Source of the DNA: Rhizobium sp. Root1203
GTDB lineage: Bacteria > Pseudomonadota > Alphaproteobacteria > Rhizobiales > Rhizobiaceae
Direction: 5' to 3'
Assembly (NCBI RefSeq): GCF_001424945.1
Contig: NZ_LMCW01000012.1
Coordinates: forward strand, 864,414 to 928,413
DNA length: 64,000 nt
The position numbers were made by a program, and so were the translations under genes. The notes beneath the pieces are model-generated. The model searched no databases, was not told the DNA's origin, and was given only the letters and a program-made list of their open reading frames with translations. Shown in pieces: positions 8,366-16,602 of this stretch (positions within the stretch are counted from its first letter, which is position 1; each line of letters begins with the position of its first letter).

Positions 8366-8878
8366 ATGGGGCAGGATCACATCCGCTACGACATTCTGGC
8401 GCAGGACGCGCTGCGCGGCGTCATTCGCAAGGTTTTGTCCGAAGTCGCAGCAACCGGCCGCCTGCCGGGCGAACATCACTTCTTTATTACGTTTCTCACA
8501 GGTGCCCCCGGTGTGCGCATCTCGCAGCTTTTGAAGTCGAAGTATCCCGAGCAGATGACCATCGTCATCCAGCACCAGTTCTGGGAGATGAAGGTGACCG
8601 ATTCGAGCTTCGAGATCGGCCTTTCGTTCTCCGATATTCCTGAAAAGCTGTTCGTCCCGTTCAACGCCATTCGCGGATTTTACGATCCCTCGGTCAATTT
8701 CGAGCTGGAATTCGACGTGCCGCTTGCCGACGGTGAGGAGCTGCCCGACGCCGAGATCACGGCCTATCCCGTCGCGTCGGAAAAGACCGAGGAAGCGCCG
8801 ACGGCAAAGCCCGCCGACGGAGACGAGAAGAAACCCGGATCGGTCGTTTCGCTCGACGCCTTCCGCAAGAAACAATAG
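8366..8878 (+). CDS. sspB: SspB-family ClpXP adaptor (alphaproteobacterial type)
   Basis: Binds the tmRNA-encoded tag and hands tagged proteins to ClpX for degradation by ClpXP. The 170-residue protein has the SspB-alpha fold region (about 1-125), with LPGEHHFFITFLTGAPGV and FWEMKVTDSSFEIGLSF forming the peptide-binding core. A disordered, charged linker (125-155) and a C-terminal ClpX-binding tail, VVSLDAFRKKQ, follow. The ATG at 8366 has AGACAGGAAAG just before it; an upstream in-frame ATG at 8279 would add 29 unrelated residues. It lies right after ssrA, which makes the tag and its reader neighbours. A terminator follows. Confidence 0.93.
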   Translation: MGQDHIRYDILAQDALRGVIRKVLSEVAATGRLPGEHHFFITFLTGAPGVRISQLLKSKYPEQMTIVIQHQFWEMKVTDSSFEIGLSFSDIPEKLFVPFNAIRGFYDPSVNFELEFDVPLADGEELPDAEITAYPVASEKTEEAPTAKPADGDEKKPGSVVSLDAFRKKQ

Positions 8879-8882
8879 GGAC

Positions 8883-8909
8883 AAAAGGGAAGCAGCCGCT
8901 TCCCTTTTT
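8883..8909 (+). terminator. Rho-independent terminator of sspB
   Basis: AAAAGGGAAGC, loop AGCC, GCTTCCCTTTTT: an 11-bp stem whose 3' arm runs into five T residues. It begins four bases after the sspB stop codon. Confidence 0.85.
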
Positions 8910-8926
8910 CATGTCGGAGATCGTCC

Positions 8927-9121
8927 GTGAGCGCCGAAATTCTCAACCTTCGCCAGTTCAGGAAAAAGCAGGCCCGTTCCGACAAAGAAAAGCAGGCCGA
9001 GCAGAACCGTATCTCTTTCGGCCGGACCAAGGTCGAAAAGCAATTGACGAAGGCGCTGAACGAGAAAGCCGCGCAGGCCCACGAGCAAGGCCGCATCGAC
9101 AGGAACGGCGACGGCGAATAA
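8927..9121 (+). CDS. DUF4169 family protein
   Basis: A 64-residue, highly charged, probably helical protein of unknown function. The sequence SAEILNLRQFRKKQAR at the start and NRISFGRTKVEK in the middle match the short DUF4169 family, which is confined largely to alphaproteobacteria. The start is GTG, supported by GGAG eight bases upstream and by the family's usual MSA[DE]I-NLRQFRK N-terminus. It follows the sspB terminator, so it has its own start of transcription or depends on read-through. No membrane segment or catalytic motif is visible. Confidence 0.85.
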   Translation: MSAEILNLRQFRKKQARSDKEKQAEQNRISFGRTKVEKQLTKALNEKAAQAHEQGRIDRNGDGE

Positions 9122-9217
9122 GCCCGGCGACTGCCGAAACGAATTGCCGGTCAATCACTTGGCCGCGCATTCGGAATCATTTTATCAACACGTTGAATCG
9201 AAATCTGAACCGACGCG

Positions 9218-9484
9218 ATGATCCGGAAGCATTCGACCACCCTGCATGGACATCGCACCAGCTTCTCGCTGGAAGACGAGTTCTGGAGCGAGTTGACGGC
9301 CATTGCCGCGACCCGCGCCGTCCCCCTCGCCGCACTCATTTCCGAAATCGACGACCAGCGAGACGCCGACAGCAACCTGTCTTCGGCGCTCCGGGTCTAT
9401 GTTCTTTCCTCGCTGAAATCTGGCGCTGGGACTGATCCGGCAGGTGATCCCAATGGAGGAACGGCCGATGGCCGAACGGGTTGA
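9218..9484 (+). CDS. Ribbon-helix-helix domain protein
   Basis: An 88-residue protein whose first 70 residues fit the RHH_4 group: a short basic beta strand (RKHSTTLHGHRTSFSLEDEFW), a helix (ELTAIAATRAVPLAALISEID) and a second helix (NLSSALRVYVLSSLKS). Such proteins usually bind DNA as dimers, but members of this subgroup are mostly uncharacterised. The last 20 residues are low-complexity Gly/Asp. Its end overlaps the start of the GrpB-family gene by 17 bases in another frame, so translation of the two may be coupled. Confidence 0.8.
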   Translation: MIRKHSTTLHGHRTSFSLEDEFWSELTAIAATRAVPLAALISEIDDQRDADSNLSSALRVYVLSSLKSGAGTDPAGDPNGGTADGRTG

Positions 9485-9983
9485 GCTCGTGGGCTACGAC
9501 GAAGCGTGGCCAGGCCACTTTCTGGCAATCGCCCGCACCCTGCGGACCCTGCTCGAGGGACGACGCGTCGTCGCCGTCGAACACATCGGCAGCACGTCAA
9601 TCCCAGGCATTTCGGCCAAGCCGCTGATCGACATCGATGTGATCCTGCGCAATTCCCGCGAAGTCGAAAAGGCAAACTCGGTATTGGAGGCCGCCGGATA
9701 TGAACCTCGCGGCAATCGCTACGACAGGCAGGTCTTCGCCTTCATGAAGCGATCGACCGCGCCCAAGCAGCGTGTCTATTTGTGCCCCGAGGGCAACGAC
9801 ACGCATCGACGCAGGATCCTCTTCCGCGATTATCTGAGAGCGCACCCGCAAACGGCGGCAGCCTACGAGGTGCTCAAGCTGACGCTCTGCAAGGAATTCG
9901 AATATGACGGCGACGGATACACGGCCGCAAAGGCTGCATTCGTAAGCGGCGTTGTCGACCGGGCGCGGCTGGCTGAGACCTAG
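9468..9983 (+). CDS. GrpB family protein (UPF0157)
   Basis: A 171-residue protein of the GrpB/UPF0157 family, which has a nucleotidyltransferase-like fold; the substrate is unknown. Typical segments are VELVGYDEAWP at the start, VEHIGSTSIPGISAKPLIDIDV (the GS-x-S-x2-G and acidic pair of the nucleotidyltransferase motif), and HRRRILFRDYLRAHP. The ATG at 9468 is chosen because GGAGGA lies seven bases upstream; a GTG and an ATG slightly further upstream lack this. The ribosome binding site lies inside the preceding RHH gene. It converges on the AsmA gene. Confidence 0.88.
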   Translation: MAERVELVGYDEAWPGHFLAIARTLRTLLEGRRVVAVEHIGSTSIPGISAKPLIDIDVILRNSREVEKANSVLEAAGYEPRGNRYDRQVFAFMKRSTAPKQRVYLCPEGNDTHRRRILFRDYLRAHPQTAAAYEVLKLTLCKEFEYDGDGYTAAKAAFVSGVVDRARLAET

Positions 9984-10027
9984 CGCCAGGGCATTCTGCG
10001 CCCCGCGACCGGTTGCGCCGCCTGTCC

Positions 10028-13000
10028 CTATTGCGGCACCTGGACACCCGGCAGCCCGGGCATCGTCTTGAAATTGAGAGAATTCTCGGGCGGCAAGGAA
10101 AGCTCTTCCTGCGCACGGCGTGCGGCATCTGCCGCAGCCTTGGCATCGGCGTCCGCTTTCTCCTTGGCACGCGCCTCGGCCTCTGCCTTGGCCCGCGCCT
10201 CGGCATCCGCCTTGTCGCGTTCGGCCTGCTGTGCGGCAAGTGTCCTCAGCCGCTCTTCCTCGGCGCGCCGCTGCGACTCGATGGCGGCGGCCTTCGCGCG
10301 CTCGGCGTCGTTGAACTTGTAGAGCGACACCTCACGCCGCAGGCGCTGCTTCTCCAGCACATTCGACTGCAACCGCTCGACACGCCGACGCTCGCGCTCG
10401 AAGGCGCGCAGCGAAAGGTAGCCGGTGATATCGGTCACGTCCATCACCCGACCGGGCGAGCCGAGCACACCGGAAAAATCGAGGCGCACGGCAGGTTCCG
10501 CGCCCGGAAGCGCCTCGCCGCCGGGATTGAGGTTGATGTTGAGCGAGGCCGTGATGCGCTCCTGCGGCAGGTCGATCTGGGCATTGCCGGTCACCTTGGC
10601 CTGATCGGTCGCGACGGTGACGTTCTGAACGCGCAGGACGCCGTCCGTCACGTTGAACGGTATCGCCGTGGGTGGCAGCTTTGCCTCGCCGTTGTTGAGC
10701 AACGTCTCGACGATCGGATGAACCTTGCCGGCATTCAACTGGTCCTGCATCGGATCGGTTGCCGCAAGCAGCGGCGCCAGCATTCCGAGATTGAGGCCGC
10801 GGACGCTGGTATCGCCGAGGCGGAGTTCGCCCGAACCATTGAGGGAGCTTGCAATCTCCTTCATCGACTTGCCGGATGCCTCCATCGACAGGGACATGCC
10901 GAACTTGCCGTTGGCAACCGGAGCCCCGTCGCGCGGCCAGACGACCCCGCCCAGATCCGCATCGGCGAGCGCCAGCTTGGTCTGGAAGAAACCGGTACCG
11001 CCGGCATTGGTAAACCGCGCATTGCCATCCACCGTGCCGCCGTCCCAGCCGCCCTTGATGGCATTCAGTTGCAGTTCGTCGCCTTTATACGCGACGGCAG
11101 ACGTGAAGTCCGTGATCGGGCTCGACCAGCCGGGCCAGAATTGCTTGGCCGAAAGCGTCACGTTGACGTCCATATCCTTGAAAACAGGCAGGCCGAGAGG
11201 TGCCGCGGACAGGTTGCCGGTCGCTGCGTCCGTCATCGGCCCGTATACTGCCTCGCCCAGCCAGACGGCATCGGCCTTGGAAAGCGCAAGGTCGCCCGTT
11301 GCCGTCGTCTTCTCCGCCTTGCGGTCGAGCGACAACGCCCCGCTGAACTCATTGTCCGCGGCATGTCCCGCGATGTTGGCGAATGCGATCTTGTCGCCGT
11401 CGACAGTCGCCGTCGTCGTCAACTTGAAAGGCAGGCCGGTCCCCATCTGAGGCACCCCGACGCCGTTCATGACGAGGTACGGGTCGAGATCGGCACTCTC
11501 CAGCGAAACCGCCATCTGTCCGTTCATGAACGTCTGCGGACGAACATCGACCTTCCCGCTCGCGGTAAACGAGGTCCGGTCTGTCGCGAAGGTCAGCGCG
11601 GCGTCGGCCGGATCTGTTCCCTCGGCTTGAACCTTCAGCGTCAGGCGGCCGTTCGCATCGGCATCCACCGGCAGCGGGTCGAGCCCGGCCTGGCCGAACA
11701 GGATGGAGGTCACATTGTTTTCCAGCGTCGCTTCAAGGCTGGTGGTACCCTTGCCCGTCAGTGCCAGCAGATCGGACATGCGATAGTCGAGGTTCACGCG
11801 GCTGCCATTGGCGACACCCGCCAGCGTGACGGCAAGACCGTCTCCCTGGTCGCCGCCCAGCGTGACCGCGCCGCGCAGCGCCGTATTGGTATACCATGCA
11901 GCATTGCGCACAAGCCGATCCATGACCGGATGCTGCGGCAGATGCTGCTTGAGCATCGTGAAGAATGAACCGGGATCGGCGGATTTGAAGGTGATCTCGC
12001 CCGATCCCTTGTAGTCGAGCAGCGACCCTTCCGCCCGGCCCGTCGCAGTCAGTTCTGCGCCTGCCAGGTTCTTCACCAAGAGCTTGTCGACTGCCAGCGC
12101 GCCGTCGGCGATGGTGAAGCTCGTCTCGACGTCGCCGGCCTCGATACCAAAGGCTGTGAACGTGTCGGCTTTCAATTGGGCTCTGATCTTGTGGTCAAGG
12201 ACGTTGTCGCCGGCGTCCTGACCGGTGAAAAGCCCGGTCAATGCCCGCAGGGCATCGAGATCGAGCGCATCGCCGGCAAGCGCCACGTCCAGCGTCGGCA
12301 CCTGATTGGCGACCGCCTGTCTGTCGAGCTTCCCCTTCAGGGTGGCCGGCCCGATGGCGATTTCCAGATTGTCGAACAGCTGCCGCTCGTGGGTCAGGCT
12401 GACTTTTGCGGAAAAGCCCGCCTGTCGTAACTGACGGATGGCCGGATCGACGGAACCTGCAAGCCATGAAGCGAGGCCGCTAGGCTGGTTCGATGCCACG
12501 GTGATCTCGCCGTCGAAAGACGGTTGTCCCTGCAGGTTGAGCCGTCCGCGGCCTTCGACCTGCGTGCGTCCGGGCAGCGTGCCGACCGCATTGTCGATCG
12601 TCCAGCCGGTGCCGGCCGGTTCGAGATCGAGCTGCACGTCCCTGATCGTCGTGTCGCCGGCCACGATCGCCGGCAGCCGGACGCTCGCCTTGCCTGGCAC
12701 CTGGGGCACCGGCACCTGCGAGACGATCTGGATCAGCGTGTTCAACCGCTGGCGAGCCGAAAGACCGGGGTCGCGTGCCGTCTTTCCGCCCGCACCCTGG
12801 TTTCCGATGCGGTTAACGTCGATCTGCTGGCCATCGGCCGTCAGAAGGAATTGCGGGTTGCCGCCGGTATCGAGCGTCGCCTCGCCGGTGATGACGTACG
12901 GATCCTGTTGCGAGCCGATTTCCAGACGGTATTCGGGAATGTGGATGCTCTCGTTGGTAAGCTCGAATTTCCCTTTGAGGCGCGGAGGAAGAGATGATTT

Positions 13001-13771
13001 GTCTGCCGCCTTGGCAGTGCGCGCACTCTCGATAGCCGCCGAAATCGTCCCCTGATAGTTGGGTCTGCTGTCGACCAGCTTCAGTTCGCCATCCAGATCG
13101 ACGCTCACGGGATGCTTGTCGGGCTGCAGGCGGGTTCGCATGCGCAGCACGCCGTTGTCGTCCGGCTGGTTGCTGGAGATGGAGAAACTGCCATGTTCGC
13201 CGTCAAGCGCGGCATCGCCGTCGATGCGCCAGGGACCAGCCAGCGACTTTGCCGACATCTCGGCATTCAGCCCGGTCACATGTCGCGTCCGTCCCGACTG
13301 ATCGTCGATGAACTGGACGTCACCGCCGCTGACGTGGACGTTCTCGAGGACAACGGTCCTGGCCGGAATCTCAGGCTGGCTGCCGCGCGTCCAATCAAGC
13401 GTGCCATCCTTGAGAAGCCTCAGCTTCACCTTCGGATTGACGATTCGCATGTCGAAAATAAGCGCCTCGCCCGACAGGAACGGCGCAAGCTCGGCATCCA
13501 TCGAGAACTGCTCGACCTGAACGATCGGCGAACCGTCCATCTCCTGGCCGACCCGCACGTCGTGCAGGGTCACCGACGGAAAAGGCAACAACCGCGCATC
13601 GACAGAACCATGTACGACGACCTTCTTGCCGATGATGCGGCTTGCCTGATCCTCGAAATTTTTCCTGAAGTCGGTCCAGTCGATGAATAGCGGCGCGAGC
13701 AGCGCCACAAACAGCGCCACGACAATCAGCCCACCCAGTACGACGAGGAACCGGCCCACCAAGTCAGTCAT
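10028..13771 (-). CDS. Large AsmA family protein
   Basis: A 1247-residue envelope protein with one N-terminal transmembrane helix (about residues 8-29) and a long periplasmic region. Residues about 30-600 carry the AsmA N-terminal domain (ASRIIGKKVVVHG, DVRVGQ), and 950-1110 the AsmA C-terminal repeats (MEASGKSMKEIASSLNGSGELRLGD, split here across the domain). AsmA-like proteins are thought to form long grooves that carry phospholipids between the membranes. The last 130 residues are a strongly charged Ala/Glu/Lys/Arg helix (repeated AEARAKAE), unusual for the family, then LPGVQVPQ. The gene stands alone, in a convergent arrangement with the GrpB-family gene. Confidence 0.9.
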   Translation of the reverse strand: MTDLVGRFLVVLGGLIVVALFVALLAPLFIDWTDFRKNFEDQASRIIGKKVVVHGSVDARLLPFPSVTLHDVRVGQEMDGSPIVQVEQFSMDAELAPFLSGEALIFDMRIVNPKVKLRLLKDGTLDWTRGSQPEIPARTVVLENVHVSGGDVQFIDDQSGRTRHVTGLNAEMSAKSLAGPWRIDGDAALDGEHGSFSISSNQPDDNGVLRMRTRLQPDKHPVSVDLDGELKLVDSRPNYQGTISAAIESARTAKAADKSSLPPRLKGKFELTNESIHIPEYRLEIGSQQDPYVITGEATLDTGGNPQFLLTADGQQIDVNRIGNQGAGGKTARDPGLSARQRLNTLIQIVSQVPVPQVPGKASVRLPAIVAGDTTIRDVQLDLEPAGTGWTIDNAVGTLPGRTQVEGRGRLNLQGQPSFDGEITVASNQPSGLASWLAGSVDPAIRQLRQAGFSAKVSLTHERQLFDNLEIAIGPATLKGKLDRQAVANQVPTLDVALAGDALDLDALRALTGLFTGQDAGDNVLDHKIRAQLKADTFTAFGIEAGDVETSFTIADGALAVDKLLVKNLAGAELTATGRAEGSLLDYKGSGEITFKSADPGSFFTMLKQHLPQHPVMDRLVRNAAWYTNTALRGAVTLGGDQGDGLAVTLAGVANGSRVNLDYRMSDLLALTGKGTTSLEATLENNVTSILFGQAGLDPLPVDADANGRLTLKVQAEGTDPADAALTFATDRTSFTASGKVDVRPQTFMNGQMAVSLESADLDPYLVMNGVGVPQMGTGLPFKLTTTATVDGDKIAFANIAGHAADNEFSGALSLDRKAEKTTATGDLALSKADAVWLGEAVYGPMTDAATGNLSAAPLGLPVFKDMDVNVTLSAKQFWPGWSSPITDFTSAVAYKGDELQLNAIKGGWDGGTVDGNARFTNAGGTGFFQTKLALADADLGGVVWPRDGAPVANGKFGMSLSMEASGKSMKEIASSLNGSGELRLGDTSVRGLNLGMLAPLLAATDPMQDQLNAGKVHPIVETLLNNGEAKLPPTAIPFNVTDGVLRVQNVTVATDQAKVTGNAQIDLPQERITASLNINLNPGGEALPGAEPAVRLDFSGVLGSPGRVMDVTDITGYLSLRAFERERRRVERLQSNVLEKQRLRREVSLYKFNDAERAKAAAIESQRRAEEERLRTLAAQQAERDKADAEARAKAEAEARAKEKADADAKAAADAARRAQEELSLPPENSLNFKTMPGLPGVQVPQ

Positions 13772-13955
13772 TCTCCATTCGGGAAACCATCGCGGACACT
13801 AGACCATGAAATCGAAAGGTGTGAAGCGGCATTCAGGCAACATCCTGCTCTATTTCCCGGGTTTGGAGACGTGGTCTGGACGATTCGACATACGATCCCT
13901 CGTCTCTAGTGGCATTCATGCCGCAAGCAAGCCAAGACGAATAGAATGTTGATTT

Positions 13956-15368
13956 TCAGGCATATTGGAAAATCTTGCCGGGATTGAAGATATTATCCGG
14001 ATCGAGCGCCTGCTTGACCTGGCGCATCAGATCGACGGCGCCGCCGAGCTCCTGTTCCAGGAAGGCCATCTTGCCCTGCCCGATGCCGTGCTCGCCGGTG
14101 CAGGTTCCGTCCATCTCGAGCGCTCGCGCATTGAGCCGGCCCACGAACTCTTCGGCAACGGCGATTCCTTCTGCCGTCTTGTCGTCGAACAGCAGCAGAA
14201 CATGGAAGTTGCCGTCGCCCGCATGCCCGACGATCATCGCCAGCAGCCCGTGCTCCTCGATGTCGGCCTGCGTTTCGCCGATGCAATCCGCAAGCCTTGA
14301 GATTGGCACGCAAACGTCCGTCGACAGGGCCGCCATCTCCGGTGCAAGCGCACGCGACGCCCAATAGGCGTCGTGTCGCGCCTTCCACAGCTTGTTCCGC
14401 TCCTCGGCATTCACGGTCCAGTGAAATTCTCCGCCGCCGCACTCGGCGGCGATCTCCGCGAACTGTTCCGATTGCAGCGCAACGGTTTCGTCCGTGCCGT
14501 GAAACTCCAGAAACAGCGTCGGCTTCTCGTCGTAGTTCAATTTCGAGTAGGCGTTGCAGGCCTTGATCTGCAATGCGTCCAGAATTTCGATGCGAGCCAC
14601 CGGAATGCCCATCTGGATCGTCATGATGACGGCGTCGCAGGCAGCCCGCACGCTCGGAAACGCGCAAACGCCGCCGCCGATCTTCTGCGGGATGCCCTGC
14701 AGCCTGAGCGTCACCGACGTCAGGATTCCAAGCGTGCCCTCGGCACCGACGAACAGCCGCGTGAGATCGTAGCCGGCTGACGACTTGCGAGCCCGGCGCG
14801 CGGTCCGGATTTCCTCCCCGTTCGCCGTCACTGCCGTTACCGCCAGGACATTGTCCTTCATCGTGCCGTAGCGGACGGCATTCGTTCCCGAGGCGCGCGT
14901 CGACGTCATTCCGCCGATCGAGGCGTTGGCACCCGGATCGATCGGAAAGAACAGGCCGGTATCGCGCAGATAGGTGTTGAGCTGCTCGCGGGTGACGCCT
15001 GGCTCGACGGTGCAGTCCAGGTCTTCGCTATTCACCTCAAGAATACGATTCATGCGGCTGAAATCGATGGAAATCCCGCCGTTCGGCGCATTCACCTGCC
15101 CTTCAAGCGACGAACCGGTCCCGAAACCGATCACCGGCACCTTGTGCTCGGCGCAGATCTTGACGGCTGCCGTCACATCGTCGGCGCTCTCGGCAAAAAG
15201 CACCCCGTCGGGGAGCTGCGCGGGGATATAGGTCGTCGTATGGGCATGCTGGGCGCGAAAGGCCTCGCCGGTCTGGAAGCGCTCGCCGAAGCTCTGTTTC
15301 AGAATGCCGAGAGCAGCTGCGATGCCCGCTTCGTTTCGTTTGCCGGCCTTTGCGTCTTTGAGCGCCAT
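13956..15368 (-). CDS. FAD-linked 2-hydroxyacid oxidase/dehydrogenase (GlcD / D-lactate dehydrogenase type)
   Basis: A 470-residue flavoprotein of the VAO/PCMH family. The FAD-binding domain contains VIGFGTGSSLEGQVN (pyrophosphate loop) and GGMTSTRASGTNAVRYGTM. The C-terminal oxidase domain has the histidine-rich GHAGDGNFHVLL and ENGT-type segment CTGEHGIGQGKM typical of glycolate oxidase GlcD and D-lactate dehydrogenases. Substrate choice between D-lactate and related D-2-hydroxyacids cannot be decided. The ATG at 15368 has GGAGA ten bases before it; longer readings run into the antisense of the reductase gene. A large inverted repeat sits just upstream (15384-15413). The reductase gene lies upstream on the same strand. 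Confidence 0.9.
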   Translation of the reverse strand: MALKDAKAGKRNEAGIAAALGILKQSFGERFQTGEAFRAQHAHTTTYIPAQLPDGVLFAESADDVTAAVKICAEHKVPVIGFGTGSSLEGQVNAPNGGISIDFSRMNRILEVNSEDLDCTVEPGVTREQLNTYLRDTGLFFPIDPGANASIGGMTSTRASGTNAVRYGTMKDNVLAVTAVTANGEEIRTARRARKSSAGYDLTRLFVGAEGTLGILTSVTLRLQGIPQKIGGGVCAFPSVRAACDAVIMTIQMGIPVARIEILDALQIKACNAYSKLNYDEKPTLFLEFHGTDETVALQSEQFAEIAAECGGGEFHWTVNAEERNKLWKARHDAYWASRALAPEMAALSTDVCVPISRLADCIGETQADIEEHGLLAMIVGHAGDGNFHVLLLFDDKTAEGIAVAEEFVGRLNARALEMDGTCTGEHGIGQGKMAFLEQELGGAVDLMRQVKQALDPDNIFNPGKIFQYA

Positions 15369-15383
15369 CGCGTTGATCTCCCT

Positions 15384-15413
15384 TACCCAATCTGCCTGGA
15401 GGCAGGTTGGGTA
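15384..15413. promoter_or_regulatory. Long inverted repeat before the FAD-linked oxidase gene
   Basis: TACCCAATCTGCC, spacer TGGA, GGCAGGTTGGGTA: 13-base arms that match at 12 positions. It lies 15 bases before the oxidase start codon, with the ribosome binding site in between. It could be an operator, or a terminator for the upstream reductase gene; no T run follows, which favours an operator or leader hairpin. Confidence 0.5.
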
Positions 15414-15475
15414 TGAGACATGACACAGCGCCTGTCTAGTGCAAGAATCGGCGTAGATGGCCTGCGCGGGCTGCC

Positions 15476-16510
15476 TCAGACAAGAGGCGGATTGAGCCGG
15501 GCAAAACCCTCCTGTCGCTGGTACGGGAAGTAGGGATACGGCGCGGCAGCGGCGCTCGCCTTGTCCAGCGTTTCCAGCTGCTCCTTCGACAACGACCAGC
15601 CGACTGCGCCGAGGTTCTGCCGCAGTTGCTCCTCGTTGCGTGCGCCGATGACGACGCTTGCGACCGTCGGGCGGCCGATCAACCAATTGAGCGCGATCTG
15701 CGGAACGGTCTTGCCTGTCTCCTGCGCAACCTGATCGAGCGCGTCGACGATGTCGTAAAGCTTTTCGTCGTCGACCGGCGGCCCGTACTCCGAAGTCTGA
15801 TGCAGGCGGCTTCCCTCGGGCAACGGCTGGCCCCGGCGAATCTTGCCTGTGAGACGTCCCCAGGCAAGCGGGCTCCAGACCAGCGCCCCGACACCCTGGT
15901 CGGCGCCGAGCGGCATCAGTTCCCATTCGTAGTCGCGACCAGCCAGCGAATAGTAGACCTGGTGCGCGACGTAGCGCGGATAGCCGTGGCGTTCGGAAAC
16001 GCCGAGCGACTTCATCAGCTGCCATCCGGCAAAATTCGACACGCCGATGTAGCGGATCTTTCCGGCAGTGATCAGCCCATCCAGCGTCGCCAGCACCTCT
16101 TCGACCGGGGTTGTTGCATCGAAGGCGTGAAGCTGCAGCAGATCGATGTAGTCCGTTCCGAGCCGCTTGAGCGCCTCGTCGGTCGAGCGGATCAGACGCG
16201 CCCGAGACGTGCCCCAGTCGGCCGGGCCATCGCCCATCGGCAACGCCATCTTGGTCGAAATCAGCACGGCATCGCGCCGCCCCTTGATCGCGTGCCCGAG
16301 AACCGTCTCGGAGGCACCGGCAGAGTAGACGTCTGCCGTGTCGAAGAGGTTGACGCCGGCTTCCAGGGTGATGTCGACCATGCGCCGTGCCTCTGCGGCG
16401 TCCGTATTGCCCCAGGCGCCGAACAGCGGCCCCGAGCCGCCGAAGGTTCCTGCGCCGAAACTCAAGACCGGCACTCTGAGGCCTGAGGAACCGAGATTTC
16501 TGTATTCCAT
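15476..16510 (-). CDS. Aldo/keto reductase
   Basis: A 344-residue NADPH-dependent oxidoreductase with a (beta/alpha)8 barrel. The catalytic tetrad is visible: Asp57 in NLFDTADVYS, Tyr62, Lys87 in ISTKMAL and His128 in LLQLHAFD. VGVSN-like GVSNFAGWQ and the C-terminal GARNEEQLRQNLGAVGW cofactor loop confirm the family. The substrate is unknown. It is divergent from a LysR-type gene with 92 bases between them, a layout in which the regulator usually controls the enzyme gene. The FAD-linked oxidase lies downstream on the same strand after a 107-base gap. Confidence 0.93.
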   Translation of the reverse strand: MEYRNLGSSGLRVPVLSFGAGTFGGSGPLFGAWGNTDAAEARRMVDITLEAGVNLFDTADVYSAGASETVLGHAIKGRRDAVLISTKMALPMGDGPADWGTSRARLIRSTDEALKRLGTDYIDLLQLHAFDATTPVEEVLATLDGLITAGKIRYIGVSNFAGWQLMKSLGVSERHGYPRYVAHQVYYSLAGRDYEWELMPLGADQGVGALVWSPLAWGRLTGKIRRGQPLPEGSRLHQTSEYGPPVDDEKLYDIVDALDQVAQETGKTVPQIALNWLIGRPTVASVVIGARNEEQLRQNLGAVGWSLSKEQLETLDKASAAAAPYPYFPYQRQEGFARLNPPLV

Positions 16511-16602
16511 GGTCTGTCTCCTGTTGTTTAGAGATAGATAGACACTGTACCTACGGGGATATAGATTGCCACCAAGAACACCATTGATGAATTGAATTCA
16601 AC

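Noticed and set aside
10013..11968. Plus-strand open frame of about 650 codons opposite the AsmA gene
   Set aside because: Shadow frame of a GC-rich gene, with no ribosome binding site and no domain.
15369..16025. Apparent 219-residue N-terminal extension of the FAD-linked oxidase
   Set aside because: The extension lies over the reductase gene in another frame of the same strand and has no coding character. The oxidase has its own ATG and ribosome binding site at 15368.
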